Shown: positions 20,004 through 23,948 of the stretch, one piece after another
Layout: every line of letters begins with the position of its first letter
Position numbering within the stretch: position 1 is the first letter of the stretch
NCBI GenBank assembly: GCA_013334545.1
Contig: JAAXXJ010000014.1
Span: forward strand, 1 to 23,948
Origin: Nitrospirota bacterium
GTDB taxonomy: Bacteria; Nitrospirota; UBA9217
Length of the DNA stretch: 23,948 nucleotides
Direction: 5' to 3'
Translations under genes and position numbers: made by a program
Notes under the pieces: generated by a model
What the model was told of the DNA's origin: nothing
Database searches by the model: none
The model's input: the letters and a program-made list of their open reading frames with translations, nothing else

Positions 20004-23000
20004 TCATGAGGAGGCTGCTTTCTTCCCGCTGCGGTTCCTTGTCCTTGCCTTGGCCCCCGCTTGATCCATGAATGCCTCAAGGAGCATACCGTTCGTGGAG
20101 GACTCTGTGCCGTCATACGGTATGGTGATGAACGGAATGTCATACTCCTTCTTAACTATCTGCATCGCTCCCGCCGCGATCGTGCTCGGCATGCACCCGA
20201 ACGGCATGGCATTGATGATGCCTGATACACCCTGGCGCGCAAGATCAACGCTCTTCCCTATGCTTACCACCGCCTCGCCCTCGAAGGTGTCCGGAATATA
20301 GGGTCCTGCGAGTTCCAGGATGTGCCGTGTCGAAGGCTCGTGAAGGGTTCTGAGGTACTTCTTGAACGGGATGGAACAGTGCTTCTCTATCCTGGTCTGG
20401 AGGTGGTTTTTCAGCGCATCTTTTGCAGCGGCAACGAATTCCTTCCCCTTTCGATGTCTTCTTATGCTCATGGCATTGAGATAGTATATCCACTCTCCGA
20501 ACGTTGCCAGTGAGGCCTCACCGCCGAGGACCTCTACCTGTCTGACGAGATCCTCGTTCGAGAATCTGTTGTTCCTGACGTATATCTCACCGATGATGCC
20601 GATCAGGGGCTTTCTCCCGTCCGTCTTCGGCAGGGCTTCAAAGTCCTTCTTCGCGGCCTTGAGCGTGTCCTCCAATCGACCGTTCCTTCCGCTGAGAGAC
20701 CTCGCAAGCCTCTCAAGGTGATGCCGGTACACTTCATCTGATGATCCCTTCTGCTGCTCATAGGGCCTGGCCTCGTGCAGGCACTTCGTGAGCAGATCCA
20801 CAGCAACGATCCCTTTCCAAGCGGTCAGCGCAAAGTCGTCACGGACCATTTCCAGGGAGGCGTACAGCCCCACATCCTGATTGGGGGCAAGAATGGGTAC
20901 GTCAGCCATACCGACGCTCTCCAGTACCATCCTGTGGAACACGTTATACTGGCCAAACCGGCAGGGGCCGGACCCTCCCGGCATGAAGAAGGCGGAACGT
21001 GAAGCATCAAAGCCCCGGGAGAAGGCCTTCTTCAACATATCTCCTGTGGTCAGGGCACAGGGATAGCATTCCTTTCCGGACACGTATTTCATACCCAATT
21101 CCACGGTCTCCCGGTCGGACTCCGGAAGCACTTCGGCGTACACACCGCAGCGCTCGAACGCGGCGGCCAACGCATAGGTGTGGTCCGTCATGGGGGGAAT
21201 ATAGACGACCCTGTTCTTCAGCGATGGCAGAACAATCCGGCGCTTGGGAGGTTGTATATCGGTGGATGCACCGGCCCGGTGTCCTATGCTGTCCAGGAAC
21301 GCCTCGCAGCGTGTAATGACCCCGGCATCGGCGCTGTGCTCGTCCAGTTCGATATGTAAAAAGGGTTTTCCCCTGAGCTCTTTCTTGAAGTACTTCATGA
21401 TAAAGGAGTCGGGGCCGCAGGAAAAATTACCAATGACGATGGGATAGAGCTTGTCATGGCCGGCAAGGAACCGGGCAGCGCGCAGCATCCTCTGTCCGCT
21501 TCTCCAGTACATGTCGGGCCATTCCTCTGCGATGGTCTGCCCCTCGAGCGGAAGCATGTCCATGGGGATGGCCAGCATGCCGAGTGCGGCGATCTTTTCG
21601 GGGATCCTCAGGTTCATCCCCCGCTCCAGGGCGCTGTACGACCTTCCCACGATCACGATGGCTTTCTGTTTCAATCCTGCAAGGACTTCCCGGCCTTGTC
21701 TCCGCAGAGCCTCGTAAAATTCCGTCTGGGACTGCTCTGCCGCGGCCAAGTTCTTCATGATTTCCCTTTTAGCGATACCAAATCGTTTGAGCACGCGCGT
21801 AAGCTCATCTGCAAGTGCCCTCGTTCCGCGGCTCATGTCCACCACCGGAGCAAGGATCTCGACCCCCCGTACTGCCAGTCTCCCTACATAGGGGATGCTC
21901 TGGGTGTGCGGGCAGGCGCAGCTCAACGAATACTCATCGCTCCGTGACCGCAGATTCATGAAGCTCGGCAGGAGCAAAGTGTCCACGCCGCGTTCCTTCA
22001 GGTATTGTATATGCCCGATGGCCACCTTCACGGGGAAGCAGGCTTCCGACAACGCGCCCTCAAGACCGAGGTTCACGATCTGTCGGTTGGTCTGCGGCGA
22101 GACTTCCACGGAAAATCCGAGCCTGCTGAGGAACGTTGTCCAAAAGGGAAGATATTCGTTGAAATAGAACACCGAGGGGATGCCGATCGTCCCGCGGGAC
22201 ACATTCGCTTTTCTACCGTTGCGGTGCTCCGAGTGCTCCCTGGCCTCTCGCCAGAGCAGCTCATCGCGGAAGTTGAAGAGGTCCGGCATGCCGCCTGCAG
22301 CTTTTTTATTGATGTCGTATTTTTCGCATCGCCCGCCATAGAACAGGATATCCTTCTCTCCCTCCATCTTCACGCGATTGATCTCGCACACGTTGGCGCA
22401 GCCGCCGCAGCTGAATGACGAGACCTCATAGGGCCGCTCTACGCGGTCGAATCCTTTGAAGGAAGAATGGTCCGTCCCTGAGGACAGCATATGCTGCATC
22501 GCGATACGGGCCATGCCGATCGCTCCCGTGACCTCGTGATCCGGCGGCACCGTAACATGCTGTCCGAGGAATTTCTCGAATGCCGCCACCACGGACTTGT
22601 TGTACGCTACGCCCCCCTGGAAAAAGACCTTCGCTCCTATGCGGCGGCCGGCCACCACCCGGTTGATATAGTTCTGAACGATGGAGTAGGCCAGCCCTGC
22701 AAGCAGATCGTTCCTCGATGTGCCCCTCTGGAGGTTCGCCATGAGGGAATTTTCCATGAATACCGTGCAGCGCTCGCCGAGCTTCGTCGGGCATGGTGAA
22801 GAGAACGCACACTCGGCAAACTCGTTCGTCACGGAAACGTGCAGCTTCTGCGCCTGCTCCTCGAGAAAGCTCCCCGTGCCGGCTGCACATGCCTTGTTCA
22901 TCTCGAAGTCCACGATGACGCCGCCCTCAAGGGAGATATATTTCGAGTCCTGCCCCCCGATCTCGAAGATCGTATCCACTTCGGGATCGATGGAGACCGC

Positions 23001-23948
23001 AGCCGTGGCCTGTGCGGTGATCTCGTTCTTCACGATGTCCGCGCCCACGAAGTCCGCGATCATGTACCTGCCCGAGCCTGTTGTGCCTACCCCCACGATC
23101 TCCACGCGATCACCGAGTTCCGCCGCTGTCTCGCGAAGACCCTGCCGGACAGCTTCGATGGGCCGTCCCGCGGTCATGAGGTAGAGCTTTGAAAGAAGCC
23201 TGCCGTCGCCGTCGATCACCGCGACGTTCGTGCTGATGGAGCCGACATCGATCCCCATATAGACCCGAACCCGTTGTCCCTTCTCCGGCAGGTCGCGCAA
23301 GACATCCCGCGAGTCAGAACCATGTCGCTCAAAAAATGCGTCCCCCCCGTTCAGAAGAGGCGGATGCCCCCGCGCCTGCTCCCGGGCGCCTGCCACATAC
23401 TCCTCCAGGGCCTCAAGCCTGAACGCCGATGCCGTCCCCTCATCGGCCGCCTTCAGGCCGGCACCGAGGGCGCCCATAAGGGCGAAATCCGGTGGCACGA
23501 AAAGCTCATCAAGCTCAAGCACCTCCCGGAACGCCCGCACCATGCCCTTGTTGGCCGCCACCCCCCCCTGGAACGAGACCGGGGGCACGATGCTTTTGCC
23601 GCGGGCAATGCTGCCCTTGAAGTTCCGCGCCACGGCAAAGCAGAGCCCGGCAACGACCTCCTCTACGGGCGTGGCGATCTGCTGCAAATGAATCATGTCC
23701 GACTTGGCGAACACGCTGCACCGGCCTGCTATGCGCGGCGGTTTCCTGGACCGTAGCGAGAGCTCGCTGAACTCCTCGATGCCGAGCCGGAGGCGCTCCG
23801 CCTGCTGATCGAGAAAAGAGCCTGTACCCGCGGCACAGACCGAATTCATGGAAAAGTCCTTCATCCCTTCGCCGTCCAGCAGGATGAGCTTCGAATCCTC
23901 TCCGCCCATCTCGATGATGGTCTTTATGTGCGGATGGAGCTTCTTCGT
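20004..23948 (-). CDS. 2-hydroxyacyl-CoA dehydratase activase-type protein with two ASKHA domains, DUF2229 and HgdB-like regions (5' end off the right edge)
   Basis: At least 1314 residues are visible, numbered here from the right edge; the frame stays open to the edge, so the start is missing. The end of one BadF/BcrA-type ATPase domain comes first: MGGEDSKLILL, VCAAGTGSFLDQQAERL (Cys 38) and GRCSVFAKSDM (Cys 77). A second complete ASKHA domain follows from VYMGIDVGSISTNVAV (about 229), with FEIGGQDSKYISLEGG, ACAAGTGSFLEEQA (Cys 354) and ERCTVFMENSLM (Cys 394); paired cysteines in such activases hold a subunit-bridging [4Fe-4S] cluster. Then come a Cys-rich segment CGGCANVC (about 514-521) and DUF2229/HgdB-like sequence with ALSEACFPVKVAIGHIQYL, CPHTQSIPYVG, GKECYPCALTTGD and MPGGSGPCRFGQYNVF. 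It probably drives ATP-dependent electron transfer for a radical dehydratase or similar reductase in the cytoplasm under anoxic conditions. The substrate is unknown. The C-terminus is Lys-rich (RSGKKAASS). Confidence 0.9.
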   Translation of the reverse strand, partial: TKKLHPHIKTIIEMGGEDSKLILLDGEGMKDFSMNSVCAAGTGSFLDQQAERLRLGIEEFSELSLRSRKPPRIAGRCSVFAKSDMIHLQQIATPVEEVVAGLCFAVARNFKGSIARGKSIVPPVSFQGGVAANKGMVRAFREVLELDELFVPPDFALMGALGAGLKAADEGTASAFRLEALEEYVAGAREQARGHPPLLNGGDAFFERHGSDSRDVLRDLPEKGQRVRVYMGIDVGSISTNVAVIDGDGRLLSKLYLMTAGRPIEAVRQGLRETAAELGDRVEIVGVGTTGSGRYMIADFVGADIVKNEITAQATAAVSIDPEVDTIFEIGGQDSKYISLEGGVIVDFEMNKACAAGTGSFLEEQAQKLHVSVTNEFAECAFSSPCPTKLGERCTVFMENSLMANLQRGTSRNDLLAGLAYSIVQNYINRVVAGRRIGAKVFFQGGVAYNKSVVAAFEKFLGQHVTVPPDHEVTGAIGMARIAMQHMLSSGTDHSSFKGFDRVERPYEVSSFSCGGCANVCEINRVKMEGEKDILFYGGRCEKYDINKKAAGGMPDLFNFRDELLWREAREHSEHRNGRKANVSRGTIGIPSVFYFNEYLPFWTTFLSRLGFSVEVSPQTNRQIVNLGLEGALSEACFPVKVAIGHIQYLKERGVDTLLLPSFMNLRSRSDEYSLSCACPHTQSIPYVGRLAVRGVEILAPVVDMSRGTRALADELTRVLKRFGIAKREIMKNLAAAEQSQTEFYEALRRQGREVLAGLKQKAIVIVGRSYSALERGMNLRIPEKIAALGMLAIPMDMLPLEGQTIAEEWPDMYWRSGQRMLRAARFLAGHDKLYPIVIGNFSCGPDSFIMKYFKKELRGKPFLHIELDEHSADAGVITRCEAFLDSIGHRAGASTDIQPPKRRIVLPSLKNRVVYIPPMTDHTYALAAAFERCGVYAEVLPESDRETVELGMKYVSGKECYPCALTTGDMLKKAFSRGFDASRSAFFMPGGSGPCRFGQYNVFHRMVLESVGMADVPILAPNQDVGLYASLEMVRDDFALTAWKGIVAVDLLTKCLHEARPYEQQKGSSDEVYRHHLERLARSLSGRNGRLEDTLKAAKKDFEALPKTDGRKPLIGIIGEIYVRNNRFSNEDLVRQVEVLGGEASLATFGEWIYYLNAMSIRRHRKGKEFVAAAKDALKNHLQTRIEKHCSIPFKKYLRTLHEPSTRHILELAGPYIPDTFEGEAVVSIGKSVDLARQGVSGIINAMPFGCMPSTIAAGAMQIVKKEYDIPFITIPYDGTESSTNGMLLEAFMDQAGAKARTRNRSGKKAASS

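Noticed and set aside
19787..20071. Plus-strand frame with long hydrophobic Leu/Phe/Ser runs resembling a small membrane protein
   Set aside because: The runs are the complement of the purine-rich minus-strand tract. The frame overlaps the activase 3' end and has no Shine-Dalgarno.

Overview
This 23.9 kb, GC-rich stretch is tightly packed and almost entirely protein-coding. I see no rRNA, tRNA, CRISPR array or insertion sequence. It resembles a chromosome of a Gram-negative, facultative or anaerobic environmental bacterium, for example a deltaproteobacterium or Nitrospirota-like lineage. That placement is inference. It rests on a large 2-hydroxyacyl-CoA-dehydratase-activase protein (anaerobic enzymology), a PAS/HAMP hybrid histidine kinase paired with an ABC-type substrate-binding protein, outer-membrane lipoprotein families, and short degenerate intergenic repeats of a kind common in such genomes.

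Layout. 1-1595 (minus): a partial HEAT-repeat-like protein, a DUF2878 membrane protein and a DNA-alkylation-repair gene broken by one in-frame TGA. 1713-5012 (minus): a sensory pair, the periplasmic substrate-binding protein followed by the hybrid kinase. 5135-5488: a decayed dCTP-deaminase (dcd) remnant. 5515-14061 (minus): a long run of stress and lipid genes, read right to left as DUF1295, DUF2177, metallo-beta-lactamase-fold hydrolase, chalcone-isomerase-like, FAD amine-oxidase-like, DUF1365, cyclopropane-synthase-like methyltransferase, PPOX flavoprotein, Blc-type lipocalin and SOUL heme-binding protein. 14196-16927 (plus, divergent): an NAD(P)-binding SDR, an SRPBCC protein and a DUF523-DUF1722 protein. 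16992-19017 (minus): a class II CPD photolyase followed by a second PPOX protein. 19375-19611 (minus): a small stand-alone MshEN-like protein behind a consensus sigma70 promoter. 20004 to the right edge (minus): the activase, cut by the window end.

How the genes may work together. The middle (about 5.5-19 kb) looks like a photo-oxidative stress and membrane-lipid-remodelling module. It has a fatty-acyl-phospholipid methyltransferase with the FAD protein and DUF1365 protein that usually travel with it, integral membrane proteins of the DUF1295/DUF2177/DUF2878 families, a NAPE-PLD-like hydrolase, lipid- or heme-binding carriers (lipocalin, chalcone-isomerase fold, SOUL), and light-dependent DNA repair (photolyase, with DUF523/DUF1722). 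Gene sets of this type belong to singlet-oxygen or light regulons (ECF sigma/ChrR, LitR/CarH) in other bacteria. No such regulator is encoded in the window. The 14062-14195 divergent promoter region carries a pair of perfect 10-bp direct repeats between back-to-back promoters, a good candidate operator for the whole module. The kinase/substrate-binding pair and the dcd remnant interrupt the module, because DUF2878 and the DNA-repair pseudogene lie beyond them.
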